From Cyanobium sp. FGCU6 (GTDB lineage: Bacteria; Cyanobacteriota; Cyanobacteriia; PCC-6307; Cyanobiaceae): a DNA stretch of 40,656 nt. Below are positions 17,650-31,351 of the stretch, piece by piece. The notes beneath the pieces were generated by a model. It made no database searches. It was given only the letters and a program-made list of their open reading frames with translations, and had not been told where the DNA came from. The stretch covers positions 1-40,656 of the forward strand of contig JANWUR010000025.1 of the NCBI GenBank assembly GCA_024958655.1. The letters run 5' to 3'. Position 1 is the first letter of the stretch. Every line of letters begins with the position of its first letter. Made by a program: the position numbers and the translations under genes.

Positions 17650-18557
17650 CGCTTCGCCTCCTGCACCGCCAGCCCCTTGAGCACCAGTGAGCCGTAGGGC
17701 TCGCTGGCAATCAGCTCGGCGGTGGTGCCGAGATCGTCCTCGAGACCGGCAGGCAGCTGGTAGGGGGCCGCGAGCAGCAGCTTCAGCCCCCGGGCCTGGC
17801 GATCGCGGCGCTGCAGGAAAGCCAGGCAGCGCTCCAACTCCAGCCGCAGGGGCTCATCCCCGATCGGCAGCACCCGCTCGAACACCGGCAGTCCCGCCCG
17901 CAGCACCATGAGCCTGCAGCCCGCCTCCCGTGGATCGAGCACGACGATCAATTCGTCATCCCCGGCCTCCGCCAACACCGGGAGCAGGGCAAGGTACTGA
18001 CAGGCCTGGGCAGGTGCCAGCCGCTCCAGCTGGGCCCCCGCCAGGTTGAACACATCCACCCAGGAGTCCACCAGGAGCGTTGGGGCGGCGGCCAGAAGCA
18101 TCCGCGCCGGTTCCCCCGCACGGCCGGGCAGGGGCTGGAGGTCGAGGGTGGCCTCCTCCAGCGAAAAGGGGAGGTGCAGGTCGGGGTCGACCTGGCGCAG
18201 GGCATCCACCGGATCCTCCGGCATCTCGTCGAAGGGCCAGGCCACCACCCGCCAGTGGACCGCAGCCGGCGGCAGGGCCACCATCAGATAGCTGTTGAGC
18301 AGGTTGTCGCGCACCAGCAGGTCGCCGATCAGATCGCCGAGCGGCTCCTTCTCCAGCGGCATCCCGTTCCTGCAGGTGAGCGGCGGCAGGGGAACATCGA
18401 GGGTCACAGGCTCGGGCTGGCTGCGGCGAAGCACCTGGCCCTGCAGGGCATCATCGTTCAACTCCAGCAGTACGAGCGACGGAAACATCTGGGACCGGAG
18501 CGGCCGCAGACGGTCCTGGAGCTCGTCGATCAGCCCGGAGAACACCCGATCCGCCAC
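17646..18557 (-). CDS. pilM: PilM-like type IV pilus assembly protein (divergent)
   Basis: 303 residues, starting with GTG. The call rests mainly on position at the head of pilN-pilO-pilQ and on length. The actin-like PilM fold is plausible from LVRDNLLNSYLMVALPPAAVHWRVV, the PDLHLPFSLEEATLDLQPL region (PilM has EIEKY.PF....V..DY) and DELIVVLDPREAGCRLMVLRAGLPVFERVLPIG, which fits a phosphate-2-like strand pair. Sequence conservation is weak. PilM sits in the cytoplasm and binds the N-terminus of PilN. It lies 48 bases after pyrD on the same strand, so read-through from rnhA-pyrD is possible. Confidence 0.75.
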   Translation of the reverse strand: MADRVFSGLIDELQDRLRPLRSQMFPSLVLLELNDDALQGQVLRRSQPEPVTLDVPLPPLTCRNGMPLEKEPLGDLIGDLLVRDNLLNSYLMVALPPAAVHWRVVAWPFDEMPEDPVDALRQVDPDLHLPFSLEEATLDLQPLPGRAGEPARMLLAAAPTLLVDSWVDVFNLAGAQLERLAPAQACQYLALLPVLAEAGDDELIVVLDPREAGCRLMVLRAGLPVFERVLPIGDEPLRLELERCLAFLQRRDRQARGLKLLLAAPYQLPAGLEDDLGTTAELIASEPYGSLVLKGLAVQEAKR

Positions 18558-18605
18558 ACTTCGTCAGGGAGAACCTACCGAAATCCGGGCGAGGCCGCCG
18601 CCGAC

Positions 18606-19790
18606 TCAGCGCCAGGGAAGACCGGTTCCCACGGCGTCCGTGATCGACGCGAGGCCGTGGAACTGGAGCTGGCGACCCAGACCTTCCAGGATCGCCGGCA
18701 CCAGATCAGGCCCTTCATAGATCCAGCCGGTATACAGCTGCACCAGCGAAGCTCCGGCCGCGATCCGCTCCCAGGCCGTCTCCGGGGAATCGATCCCGCC
18801 CACGCCGATCAGCGGCAGGGCCGGACCGGCGGTGGCCCGCAGGCGGCGCAGCACTTCGAGGGCACGGCGGCGCAGGGGGCGGCCGCTCAGCCCGCCGGCC
18901 TCCTCCGCCAATGCCCGGCCGGTCTGGGTCAGGCGGCGCTCCGCCAGACCCAACCGATCGATGCTGGTGTTCACGGCGATCACCCCCGCCAGCCCCTCCT
19001 CATAGGCCAGCCGGGCGATCGCATCGATGGCGTCATCCTCGAGGTCGGGGGCGATCTTCACGAGCAGGGGCGGGCAGCCGGGCAGGCGGCGCAGGCGCTC
19101 CACCAGGCGACGCAGCAGGGTCTCATCCTGCAGATCCCGCAGCCCCGGCGTGTTGGGCGAGCTCACGTTGACCACGGCGTAATCGGCCAGGGGGGCCAGC
19201 AGCTCCAGGGAGGAGGCGTAATCGTCGGGCGCCCGCTCGAGGGGGGTGAGCTTCGACTTGCCCAGATTGATGCCCAGCACCGCCGGCCGCTGCCCCGCCG
19301 GCGGCAGCGACTGGCGCTCCAGGCAGCGACGCATCGCCTCGGCGCCGTCATTGTTGAACCCCATCCGATTCAGGGCCGCCCGCTCCGCCGCCAGGCGGAA
19401 CAGCCGCGGCCGCGGATTGCCGCCCTGGCGATACCAGGTGACAGTGCCCAGTTCGGCGAAACCGAAGCCGAAACGGTCCCACACCGCTGCCGCCACTCCG
19501 TTCTTGTCGAAACCGGCCGCCAGCCCCACCGGGTTGGCGAAGCGGCATCCGAACAGGGTCTGCTCCAGGCGCGGATCCCGCCGCTGCAGCTCGGCGCCCA
19601 GCCCCTCCAGCGTGCCGCGCACCAGCGGCCAGTTCCGGCGCAGGGCCACCTGGCCGAGGGTGGACAGGGTGAGACGGCTGAGCCGCTCCGCGTCTGCCCC
19701 GTCGTCGCGGCTGAGCAACGGGCCGACAAAGCGGCGGTAGAGCGCCTCCGTGCCGCCGGGGGCTTTCCCTTCCGCCGGATGGCTCGGCAT
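18606..19790 (-). CDS. pyrD: Dihydroorotate dehydrogenase, quinone-type (class 2)
   Basis: 394 residues. The FMN barrel shows [15 protein letters not shown] (84-98), [10 protein letters not shown] (124-133), NRMGFNN (141-147), [14 protein letters not shown] (208-221, with the class 2 active-site serine) and the C-terminal [34 protein letters not shown]. It oxidises dihydroorotate to orotate in pyrimidine synthesis and passes electrons to quinone at the membrane. The ATG at 19790 was chosen because it lies just after rnhA and gives the normal N-terminal helix ([14 protein letters not shown]); the frame is open far upstream but antisense or out of frame to rnhA. Confidence 0.95.
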   Translation of the reverse strand: MPSHPAEGKAPGGTEALYRRFVGPLLSRDDGADAERLSRLTLSTLGQVALRRNWPLVRGTLEGLGAELQRRDPRLEQTLFGCRFANPVGLAAGFDKNGVAAAVWDRFGFGFAELGTVTWYRQGGNPRPRLFRLAAERAALNRMGFNNDGAEAMRRCLERQSLPPAGQRPAVLGINLGKSKLTPLERAPDDYASSLELLAPLADYAVVNVSSPNTPGLRDLQDETLLRRLVERLRRLPGCPPLLVKIAPDLEDDAIDAIARLAYEEGLAGVIAVNTSIDRLGLAERRLTQTGRALAEEAGGLSGRPLRRRALEVLRRLRATAGPALPLIGVGGIDSPETAWERIAAGASLVQLYTGWIYEGPDLVPAILEGLGRQLQFHGLASITDAVGTGLPWR

Positions 19791-19810
19791 CGTGCCCTCC
19801 TTCACTCCCT

Positions 19811-20566
19811 TTACGCCAATCCTCCCGCGTCGCGTTCCAGGCGCCAGCGGCCGCCCTCGATCGGCAGCACCCGCCAGTCCCGCCAGGTCCAGGCCGCGCT
19901 GCGGCCCTCCAGGCTGCGGATCGGCATGTCCACCAGCCGGGCCAGTTCCACCAGACTGAGTCCATAGCCCCCCTGGGCCAGGCGTTCCGCCAGCTCCAGC
20001 CGGCCCAGCAGCTGCTGGAGCTCCACCGGAGCTGGATCGTCGGTCGCCGGCTCCTGCTCCGGCTCGATCGACGCCGATGACGCCGGGCTGCCCGGGGCAG
20101 CCAGCACGGGGCGCTGCCCGCGGGCGAAGGCCACGGCGATGGCGTCGCAGCGGTCGTTGTCGGGGTCGCCGCTGTGGCCCCGCACGTGCACCAGCGAAAC
20201 ACCGGGCAGCCGGGCGGCATCCAGCCGCTCCCACAGGTCGCGGTTCAGCACCGCCCCTCCGGAGGCGGTGCGCCAGCCCTTGCGCTTCCAACCGGCCAGC
20301 CACTTCTGCAGCCCATCGATCAGGTAGCGGCTGTCGGTGCGGATCACCAGATCGGTAGACCGAGGCTGGTCCCGCAGCACCTCGAACAGCGCCAGGGCGG
20401 CGGTGAGCTCCATGCGGTTGTTGGTGGTGGCCCGGTCGGCCCCACCCAGTTCCCGCCGGGAGCCATCCTCGTAACGGAGCAGGGCGCCCCAGCCGCCGGG
20501 GCCGGGATTGCCGCTGCAGGCACCATCGCAGGCGGCGGCCACCACACGCATCGGCTGCTTCGCCAT
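19811..20566 (-). CDS. rnhA: Ribonuclease HI with C-terminal extension
   Basis: 251 residues from the ATG at 20566 (MAKQPM). The RNase H catalytic set is present: D13 in [17 protein letters not shown]53 in [10 protein letters not shown]78 in [12 protein letters not shown]131 in [12 protein letters not shown] and D141. The enzyme cuts RNA in RNA-DNA hybrids. About 95 extra residues follow the catalytic domain: an Ala/Pro/Glu linker, then a compact helical segment with [30 protein letters not shown] that looks like a helix-turn-helix, and a beta wing with [22 protein letters not shown] nine codons upstream is a less likely start. pyrD follows 20 bases later. Confidence 0.93.
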   Translation of the reverse strand: MAKQPMRVVAAACDGACSGNPGPGGWGALLRYEDGSRRELGGADRATTNNRMELTAALALFEVLRDQPRSTDLVIRTDSRYLIDGLQKWLAGWKRKGWRTASGGAVLNRDLWERLDAARLPGVSLVHVRGHSGDPDNDRCDAIAVAFARGQRPVLAAPGSPASSASIEPEQEPATDDPAPVELQQLLGRLELAERLAQGGYGLSLVELARLVDMPIRSLEGRSAAWTWRDWRVLPIEGGRWRLERDAGGLA

Positions 20567-20636
20567 CCCCACCCCTTGCCAGCTCCGGTTCAATGGGTCT
20601 CTTCACCTTGGCCCGGTGGGCCCCGGCGTCCTGACC

Positions 20637-21503
20637 ATGAAGCGAACCTACCTGGCCCTGGCGGGACTGTCCCTGGCTGCCTCGGTCGCTCCTGCCCTGG
20701 GTCCTTCGCTGGTGCGGGCCGCCGGCCTGTTCCAGGCCCAGCCGCTCGATGCCTCCCGCTTCGCCGTGCTGGCCAAGCCCGTGGGCAGCGGCGACTGGAG
20801 CCTGCTGGTGCTTGAGCAGCTCCGCCCCGCCCCGCTCTGCTGGCAGCCCCGGGCCGATGGCCTGGTGGACCCCAGCCTCAACCGCTTCAACTACACCGGC
20901 ATCTGCGCCCGCTACCTCGACAGCAACGGCTATTCGCTGAGGGTGGGAGATCAGGATCTGGGCGCCAGCCACCGCCTGCGGGTTCAGCAGGTGGGCTCCA
21001 CCCTGCAGCTTCAGGCGCTCGCCCCCGACCAGGGCACGGTGCTGGTGGTGGGTCGCGCCCCGGTGCCGCTGCGCGACCGCGATGGCTTCGTGGCCCTCCA
21101 GCTCGAGCCGGGCTGGGAGCTGCAGCGGCGCAGCTACGGCAGCCAGACCCTCAACCACCTTTACTTCGCCAGTGCCACGCCGCTGTCAGAGCTGCAGGCC
21201 ATGAGCTCACCCGCCGGCCTGGTGGCACCACCACCAGCCGGAGCTCCCCCCTCGCTGGAGCGGGCCCTCGCCGGTGTGAGCCCGGGAGGCCGACGTGGGC
21301 GGCTGGAGCGGGCCTCCGGTCCACCGCGGGCGGAGCGGATGAGCCGGCTGGATCAGGCCCTGAGCGCCACCAGCGGCGGCCGTCCCCAGCCACGGCCGAT
21401 CAGCTCTCCGCCCTGGTCGACCACACCCACCGACCCTGAAGCGCCGCTGGCCACGCCGTCGGGCCGGGCGGTGGCTCTGCAGGTGATCCCCTTCCAGGAG
21501 TGA
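20637..21503 (+). CDS. DUF3747-domain secreted protein
   Basis: 288 residues. A signal peptide ([20 protein letters not shown], cleavage near VRAAG) precedes the DUF3747 region: [31 protein letters not shown], two cysteines, [33 protein letters not shown], then the GRAP/LELEPGW-type strands. The C-terminal third is proline/serine-rich and low in complexity. This domain is found almost only in cyanobacteria and its role is unknown; secretion to the periplasm or cell surface is inferred. It is divergent from rnhA across 70 bases. Confidence 0.85.
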   Translation: MKRTYLALAGLSLAASVAPALGPSLVRAAGLFQAQPLDASRFAVLAKPVGSGDWSLLVLEQLRPAPLCWQPRADGLVDPSLNRFNYTGICARYLDSNGYSLRVGDQDLGASHRLRVQQVGSTLQLQALAPDQGTVLVVGRAPVPLRDRDGFVALQLEPGWELQRRSYGSQTLNHLYFASATPLSELQAMSSPAGLVAPPPAGAPPSLERALAGVSPGGRRGRLERASGPPRAERMSRLDQALSATSGGRPQPRPISSPPWSTTPTDPEAPLATPSGRAVALQVIPFQE

Positions 21504-21587
21504 GGGAAGGCGAGGGGGCCGGTGGTCGAGCACCAGGCCAGTTGAAGCACCGGCAACACCCTCCTCCCCCTCCGGCGCCAGCACCCG

Positions 21588-21699
21588 TAACGTTCCGAAG
21601 TGTGAGGAGTGCGGGACGATCCTTCCGGGGTCGAAACGAGGACAGACTCCCGGAAACCGTTCCAACTCAACAGCCCCGCCGTCGGCGGGGTTTTTTCTT
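21588..21699 (+). ncRNA. yfr2: Yfr2-family small RNA candidate
   Basis: The plus strand between the DUF3747 gene and rplL folds into three consecutive stem-loops. The first pairs CGTTCCG (21591-21597) with CGGGACG (21612-21618) and shows GTGTGAGGAGT (21600-21610) in its loop. The second pairs TTCCGGG (21623-21629) with CCCGGAA (21649-21655). The third is a terminator at 21674-21696. The loop motif is the exact complement of ACUCCUCACAC, the invariant core of the sRNA Yfr1. Published work on cyanobacteria describes Yfr2 as carrying a conserved motif nearly complementary to that of Yfr1. Expected length is about 105 nt. The 5' end is an estimate, as I see no convincing promoter. Confidence 0.75.
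21674..21699 (+). terminator. Rho-independent terminator of the Yfr2-like RNA
   Basis: CCCCGCC (21674-21680), loop GTC, GGCGGGG (21684-21690), then six T (21691-21696). A perfect 7-bp GC stem with a T tract on the plus strand. It would end the sRNA and also any transcript arriving from the DUF3747 gene. Confidence 0.9.
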
Positions 21700-21742
21700 G
21701 GCCAGGCTCCCCTGAGCCATCAGTGCTGCTGTGGTCGCCATG

Positions 21743-21771
21743 AAAAAGGCCGGTCCCCGAAGGAACCGGCC
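21743..21771 (-). terminator. Rho-independent terminator of the rplL operon
   Basis: Read on the minus strand, GGCCGGTTCC, tetraloop TTCG and GGGACCGGCC form a 10-bp stem (one G-U pair) followed by five T. It lies about 45 bases beyond the rplL stop. The UUCG loop closed by C-G makes it unusually stable. It faces the Yfr2 terminator, so both transcripts end within about 50 bases. Confidence 0.88.
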
Positions 21772-21816
21772 GCTGGCGGCACAACAGGGGTCGGCCGCAG
21801 CCGGCCCCCGCCGGGG

Positions 21817-22203
21817 TCACTTGACGGAGACCTTGCCGCCGGCCTCTTCGATGGTCTTCTTGAGGGCCTCGGCCTCGTCCTTGGACACGCCTTCCTTGAC
21901 GGCCTTGGGGGCAGCCTCCACGAGGGCCTTGGCTTCGCCCAGACCGAGGCCGGTGGCCTCGCGGACGGCCTTCAGCACCTTGATCTTGGCGGCGGCGTCG
22001 AAGCTGTCGAGGATCACGTCGAATTCGGTCTTCTCTTCGACGGCCTCGGCGGCGGCGCCAGGGGCGGCAGCGGCAACGACGACGCCGGCGGAAGCGGCGG
22101 CGGACACGCCGAAGGCCTCTTCGATCTGCTTGACGAGCTCGGAAGCCTCAAGCAGGGAGAGGGTTTTCAGCTGATCGAGAATCTGGTCGGTGGTAGCGGA
22201 CAT
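21817..22203 (-). CDS. rplL: 50S ribosomal protein L7/L12
   Basis: 128 residues, acidic and alanine-rich. It has the N-terminal dimerisation helices ([24 protein letters not shown]), a flexible Ala/Val hinge, and the C-terminal domain with [73 protein letters not shown] sequence up to VSVK. It forms the ribosomal stalk with L10 and recruits translation factors. Last gene of the operon, 101 bases after rplJ. Confidence 0.98.
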   Translation of the reverse strand: MSATTDQILDQLKTLSLLEASELVKQIEEAFGVSAAASAGVVVAAAAPGAAAEAVEEKTEFDVILDSFDAAAKIKVLKAVREATGLGLGEAKALVEAAPKAVKEGVSKDEAEALKKTIEEAGGKVSVK

Positions 22204-22304
22204 GGTTGAGAATCAGCAACAGATCGGGGGGAATGGACGGATCGATCGGGGAACCCGGCGGACGGGAATGCCCGAGGGATCGGTCGGGAAGATGGAGGAT
22301 GGCC

Positions 22305-22838
22305 TCAGGCGGCCTTGCCCTCGCCGTCGGCGTGCTGCTTGAGCGCCCGGGCGAGGCCGGAGGGAACTTCGTTGATGCCCACCGCCAGCTTGGTGGCCAC
22401 GGCATTGATCGCACCGGCGATCTGCGCCATGAGCACCTCCTTGGAGGGCAGTTCCCCGATGGCCTTGATGTCGTTCTGGGAAAGGAGCTTGCCTTCGAAA
22501 AGGCCGCCCTTCACCTCCGACTTCTTCGTGTCCTTCTGGAAGGACTGCACGGCCTTCACCGCACCGCCCACATCCCCCTTGACGAGGACGAAGGCGTTGG
22601 TGCCGGTGAGCAGGGAGTCGAGTTCCGACCAGGCGCTGTCGCCATCGATGGCCCGGCGCATCAAGGTGTTCTTGGTCACCTTGCAGACGCCGTTGGCCGC
22701 CTGGAGACGCGACCGGAGGTCGGTCATCTCCTTGATGGTGAGGCCCTTGTAATCAAGAACCAGCGCCATTTCGGCTTCACCGAGGAGCCCCTTGAGCTCT
22801 TCGACGATCTGTTGCTTGTTCTCCAGCGTGCGGCCCAT
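22305..22838 (-). CDS. rplJ: 50S ribosomal protein L10
   Basis: 177 residues from the ATG at 22838 ([19 protein letters not shown]), the standard L10 N-terminus. The open frame extends 39 codons upstream into the L10 leader, but that part is RNA structure rather than protein. Features include [32 protein letters not shown] and the C-terminal helix that binds L7/L12 dimers. It anchors the stalk to 23S rRNA and, with L12, represses its own mRNA. Confidence 0.97.
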   Translation of the reverse strand: MGRTLENKQQIVEELKGLLGEAEMALVLDYKGLTIKEMTDLRSRLQAANGVCKVTKNTLMRRAIDGDSAWSELDSLLTGTNAFVLVKGDVGGAVKAVQSFQKDTKKSEVKGGLFEGKLLSQNDIKAIGELPSKEVLMAQIAGAINAVATKLAVGINEVPSGLARALKQHADGEGKAA

Positions 22839-22959
22839 GGGAATGTGGAACGGAGGAAGGGAACAAGCCGGACACGCGGCCCCGAAAGCACCTCGAGGCC
22901 GCTGCTGCTTCATTCCGTTCGAGCGCCCTCGCACGAGGACTCTCCCTGGGACCAAGCGT

Positions 22960-23050
22960 CGCGTGCACCTCGGCAGGACTTACGTGCTCCAGTGCCGGCA
23001 CGGGGCCGGGGGCCGGAACGGACCACCTGCTGTCTTGGGTAGGGCGCGTG
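22960..23050 (-). promoter_or_regulatory. L10 leader (autoregulatory mRNA structure)
   Basis: Upstream of rplJ the minus strand reads CCAAGACAGCAGGTGG, a variable GC-rich arm, then TAAGTCCTGCCGAGGT. I recognise the paired CAGCAGG / CCTGCCGAGG elements of the bacterial L10 leader, which binds the L10-L12 complex and represses translation of rplJ-rplL. Between this element and the rplJ start another hairpin (stem 22876-22881 with 22897-22902) is visible. The whole 22839-23198 gap holds no gene. Confidence 0.82.
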
Positions 23051-23130
23051 CCCTTCTGGCCGAAGCCAGCTGATTAACCTACACCACAGCCCTCAAGCCC
23101 CAAGCCAAGGTCCTGTCCCTGAATCGCAAC

Positions 23131-23160
23131 AACCCCGCCCTGCATGGGCAGGACGGGGTT
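23131..23160 (-). other. Strong hairpin between rplA and rplJ
   Basis: Read on the minus strand, AACCCCGTCCTG and CAGGGCGGGGTT form a 12-bp stem (one G-U pair) around CCCATG, 39 bases after the rplA stop. There is no T tract, so it is not a canonical terminator. It could be an attenuator, a processing site or an mRNA-stabilising structure separating rplKA from rplJL. Confidence 0.6.
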
Positions 23161-23198
23161 GAATCACACCAAGACGTGAACCTGCCGCAGGCCGGGCC

Positions 23199-23906
<708 letters not shown>

Positions 23907-24002
23907 GAGAGGAAGGGGTGCGAACGACCGTTGGCGGTCTCCCCCGGTAGGTGAACGGAAGGGAAGGGAAGGGAGCGGATCCGGCACGGGGCCGGAGCTG
24001 GC

Positions 24003-24428
24003 TCATTCCTTGACGGCGACGCCCATGTTGCGGGCTGTGCCCTCGATGATGCGCATCGCCGATTCGACGCTGCTGCAGTTGAGGTCGGGCAGCTTGGTGC
24101 GGGCGATCTCCTCGAGCTGGGCCCGGCTGATCGCACCCACCGACCCCTTGGCGGAGGTGGCGGCACCCTTGTCGATGCCGGCCGCCTTGGAGATCAGCAC
24201 CGAGGCGGGTGGGGTCTTGGTGATGAAGGTGAAGCTGCGGTCTTCGAAGACCGAGATCTCCACCGGGATCACATACCCGGCCTTGTCCTGGGTGCGGGCG
24301 TTGTACTCCTTGCAGAACGCCATGATGTTGACCCCGTGCTGACCGAGGGCGGGGCCCACCGGAGGTGCGGGGTTGGCTTTGCCGGCATCGAGGGCCAGCT
24401 TGATCACGGCTACGACTTTCTTGGCCAT
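24003..24428 (-). CDS. rplK: 50S ribosomal protein L11
   Basis: 141 residues, the normal length. It starts [46 protein letters not shown], the highly conserved N-terminal domain, and ends with the rRNA-binding domain ([22 protein letters not shown]). It forms part of the GTPase-associated centre. It lies after a long structured leader and 96 bases before rplA. Confidence 0.98.
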   Translation of the reverse strand: MAKKVVAVIKLALDAGKANPAPPVGPALGQHGVNIMAFCKEYNARTQDKAGYVIPVEISVFEDRSFTFITKTPPASVLISKAAGIDKGAATSAKGSVGAISRAQLEEIARTKLPDLNCSSVESAMRIIEGTARNMGVAVKE

Positions 24429-24472
24429 CGGCTGGGCTACGGAGGGGCTCCCTGACGGAAGCGGGGACGAAA

Positions 24473-24643
24473 CCTCTCCGAGGGGAGAGGGAAGCTCCCC
24501 GAAGGGAGACGAGCGGATTCCACAGGGGAATCAGAGAACGTACTCCCCGGGGGGAGCTGCGGATCGCCGGAACCCGGTGGGTCGCGGCGGGCCGGTGGCA
24601 ACGGGCGATGCCACCCAGGGCCGTCCTCCGCAGGGAGACGGCC
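24473..24643 (-). promoter_or_regulatory. Array of stem-loops in the nusG-rplK leader
   Basis: The 225-base gap holds five hairpins in series. In plus coordinates the arms are 24473-24479 with 24484-24490 (CCTCTCC/GGAGAGG), 24495-24499 with 24504-24508 (CTCCC/GGGAG), 24516-24521 with 24527-24532 (GATTCC/GGAATC), 24543-24548 with 24551-24556 (CTCCCC/GGGGAG), and 24619-24625 with 24637-24643 (GGCCGTC/GACGGCC). Read as mRNA the second has a C(UUCG)G tetraloop, favouring the minus strand as the folded RNA. No T tract follows any of them, so they are not ordinary terminators. The gap could hold the L1-binding site expected before rplK, or processing signals. Confidence 0.6.
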
Positions 24644-24653
24644 GGCCAGGGAG

Positions 24654-25391
24654 TCAGTTCTGCTTGCTGATCTGGGAGAACTCAAGCTCCACAGGGGTTT
24701 CCCGGCCGAAGATCGAGAGCAGGGCCTTGAGTTTGCTGCGCTCCCCGGACACCTCGATCACCTCGCCCTGGAAGTCCTTGAACGGACCCGCGGTGACCAG
24801 GATCTGGTCGCCTTCGGCCAGGTCGACCTTCACCACCGGCTTCTTCTCGGCCGCGCGCTTGAAGATGCGGTCAACTTCGGAGCGGCTGAGGGGGCGGGGC
24901 TTGATGTGACCGCGGGCCTTGCCGGTGGCGCGCCGCTCCTCCTGGCCCACGAAGTTGATCACATTCGGGGTGCTGCGCACGGCCATCATCGTGTCCTCGT
25001 CGAGGATCATGCGCACCAGCACATAGCCGGGGAACACCTTCTCCTCGATCGCCTGGCGGGTGCCGTCCTTCTTCAGCTTCACCCCCGGCGTCTGGGGGAT
25101 CTCGATCTCGAGGATGCGGTTGTCGACTCCCAGAGTCACGGCCCGTTGCTCGAGGGTGGCCTTCACCTTCTTCTCGCAGCTGGAGGCCACCTGCACCGCA
25201 AACCACCGGGCCACCTGGGGCTTCTCGGCGCCAGGCTGCTCCCCCTCGGGGCTGACGGCACCCTCACCGACGGGGAGCCCGGGATCGACGGCATCCTCGC
25301 CAGCAGCGATCACGTCGGGCGTGGCCGGCAGCTCGAGCACCTCGGGATGGTCGTGATCGATCTCGGACACGGCAGACACAGGAGAGGACAT
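24654..25391 (-). CDS. nusG: Transcription termination/antitermination factor NusG
   Basis: 245 residues from the ATG at 25391. An acidic N-terminal extension of about 55 residues precedes the NGN domain (ARWFAVQVASSCEKKVKATLEQR, EEKVFPGYVLVRMILDEDTMMAVRSTPNVINFVG). The KOW domain follows (VDLAEGDQILVTAGPFKDFQGEVIEV, LKALLSIFGRETPVELEFSQI). NusG binds RNA polymerase and modulates elongation. Its start overlaps the secE stop. The N-terminal extension is longer than in E. coli and typical of cyanobacteria. Confidence 0.96.
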   Translation of the reverse strand: MSSPVSAVSEIDHDHPEVLELPATPDVIAAGEDAVDPGLPVGEGAVSPEGEQPGAEKPQVARWFAVQVASSCEKKVKATLEQRAVTLGVDNRILEIEIPQTPGVKLKKDGTRQAIEEKVFPGYVLVRMILDEDTMMAVRSTPNVINFVGQEERRATGKARGHIKPRPLSRSEVDRIFKRAAEKKPVVKVDLAEGDQILVTAGPFKDFQGEVIEVSGERSKLKALLSIFGRETPVELEFSQISKQN

Positions 25392-25696
25392 CAACGGAAC
25401 ACCTGCAGCGACAGCCAGTGGTAGAAGCGATCGATCGCAGCGATCGCCGCAGCCGACAGGCCAACCATCAGGATCACGGCCACCGACTCGCTGAACAACT
25501 GCTGGCGGCTGGGCCACACCACCTTGCGCAGCTCCTCCATCGTGGCGGCGATGAAGCCGCCCTCCGGCTCCGGGTCGAGCGGCGGCTCGGCAACGGCGAG
25601 CGGCTCGGGCCGTTCATCGGCGCGGCTGGGAGGTGGGGTGGTGGCTGGATCCACAGGGGGGAGACGCTGGGATGCGTCGTCACGCATCGCAAACAT
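25391..25696 (-). CDS. secE: Preprotein translocase subunit SecE
   Basis: 101 residues: a proline-rich cytoplasmic N-terminus, the conserved ATMEELRKVVWPSRQQLFSES amphipathic helix and a single transmembrane helix (VAVILMVGLSAAAIAAIDRFYHWL). SecE clamps SecY in the translocon. ATGs at 25696 and 25687 are both possible. It sits five bases after clpB2 and overlaps nusG by one base. Confidence 0.95.
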   Translation of the reverse strand: MFAMRDDASQRLPPVDPATTPPPSRADERPEPLAVAEPPLDPEPEGGFIAATMEELRKVVWPSRQQLFSESVAVILMVGLSAAAIAAIDRFYHWLSLQVFR

Positions 25697-25701
25697 CCAC
25701 C

Positions 25702-28539
<2,838 letters not shown>

Positions 28540-28540
28540 G

Positions 28541-30356
<1,816 letters not shown>

Positions 30357-30374
30357 GCGCCCCGCTCGCCATCC

Positions 30375-31277
30375 ATGGCCGGCCGCTCCCCCCGCTCCTA
30401 CGCCCTGCTCTCGGCCGTGGCAGCCCTCGCCACGATCGGCCTGAAGACTCTCGCCTGGCGGCTCACCGGCTCGGTGGGTCTGCTCTCCGACGCCCTGGAG
30501 TCGGGGGTGAACCTGGTGTCGGCCCTTGCGGCCTTCTGGGCCCTCACCCTGGCGGCACGGCCGGCGGACCGGCTGCACCATTTCGGCTATTCCAAGGCCG
30601 AATACTTCTCCAGTGGGCTCGAGAGCGCCCTGATCGTGGTGGCCGCCGTGGGCATCGCGGTCACGGCCGGAGAACGGCTGCTCCATCCCCAGCCGCTGGA
30701 GCAGGTGAACCTGGGCCTGATCGTGTCGCTGGCGGCAACGGCGATCAACGCGGCGGTGGCCCGGATTCTGTTGCGGGCGGGTCGACGGCTCGATTCGATC
30801 ACCCTGCGGGCGGACGCCCACCACCTGCTCACCGATGTCTGGACATCGGTGGGTGTGGTGGTGGGAATCGCCCTGGTGAAGATCACCGGCCTCTCGGTGC
30901 TCGACCCCCTGATCGCCATCGCCGTGGCGCTGAACATCGTGGGGACCGGCTGGCGGCTGCTGCGCGAAACCGCCGCCGGCCTGCTCGATCGCTCGCTGCC
31001 GCCGGAGGAGGAGGCGGCCGTGGAAGCCGTTCTGGCCCGCCACCGCGGTGAGGGCATCGCCTTCCACGCCCTGCGCACCCGCCTGGCGGGAGCCCGGCGC
31101 TTCGTGTCGCTGCACGTGCTGGTGCCGGGGGTGTGGAGCGTGAAGGACGGCCACGACTTCTGCGAGCGGCTGGAAGGGGAGATCACGGCTGCCCTGCCCG
31201 GCTCGCATGTCTTCACCCATCTGGAGCCGATCGAGGATCCGGTGGCCTGGAGCGATCAGGGATTCAGCTGGGAGTGA
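30375..31277 (+). CDS. Cation diffusion facilitator family transporter
   Basis: 300 residues with about six transmembrane helices and a C-terminal cytoplasmic ferredoxin-like domain. The transport-site positions appear as D39 in LLSDALESGVNLVSA (TM2) and H150/D154 in ADAHHLLTDVWTSVGV (TM5), with the usual HHFGYSKAEYFSS loop between TM2 and TM3. CDF proteins export divalent metals (Zn, Fe, Mn, Co) using the proton gradient. The metal cannot be read here; the second acidic position in TM2 is not a standard aspartate. It follows eno by 18 bases. Confidence 0.9.
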   Translation: MAGRSPRSYALLSAVAALATIGLKTLAWRLTGSVGLLSDALESGVNLVSALAAFWALTLAARPADRLHHFGYSKAEYFSSGLESALIVVAAVGIAVTAGERLLHPQPLEQVNLGLIVSLAATAINAAVARILLRAGRRLDSITLRADAHHLLTDVWTSVGVVVGIALVKITGLSVLDPLIAIAVALNIVGTGWRLLRETAAGLLDRSLPPEEEAAVEAVLARHRGEGIAFHALRTRLAGARRFVSLHVLVPGVWSVKDGHDFCERLEGEITAALPGSHVFTHLEPIEDPVAWSDQGFSWE

Positions 31278-31351
31278 AGGGACGACCGGTTGGAGGGCTG
31301 CCATCCAAGCCTGCGATGGCCATGCTGGAAAGCGGTTGCCAATTGTTTTCC

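Noticed and set aside
21593..21620. Yfr1 on the minus strand, because ACTCCTCACAC reads there
   Set aside because: No T-tailed hairpin follows on that strand, whereas the plus strand has the motif in a hairpin loop and a proper terminator, so Yfr2 fits better.
22839..22955. 39-codon N-terminal extension of L10
   Set aside because: It would translate the leader; the [10 protein letters not shown] start at 22838 is the family standard.
23131..23160. Intrinsic terminator between rplA and rplJ
   Set aside because: The stem is strong but there is no T tract on the minus strand; listed only as a hairpin of unknown role.
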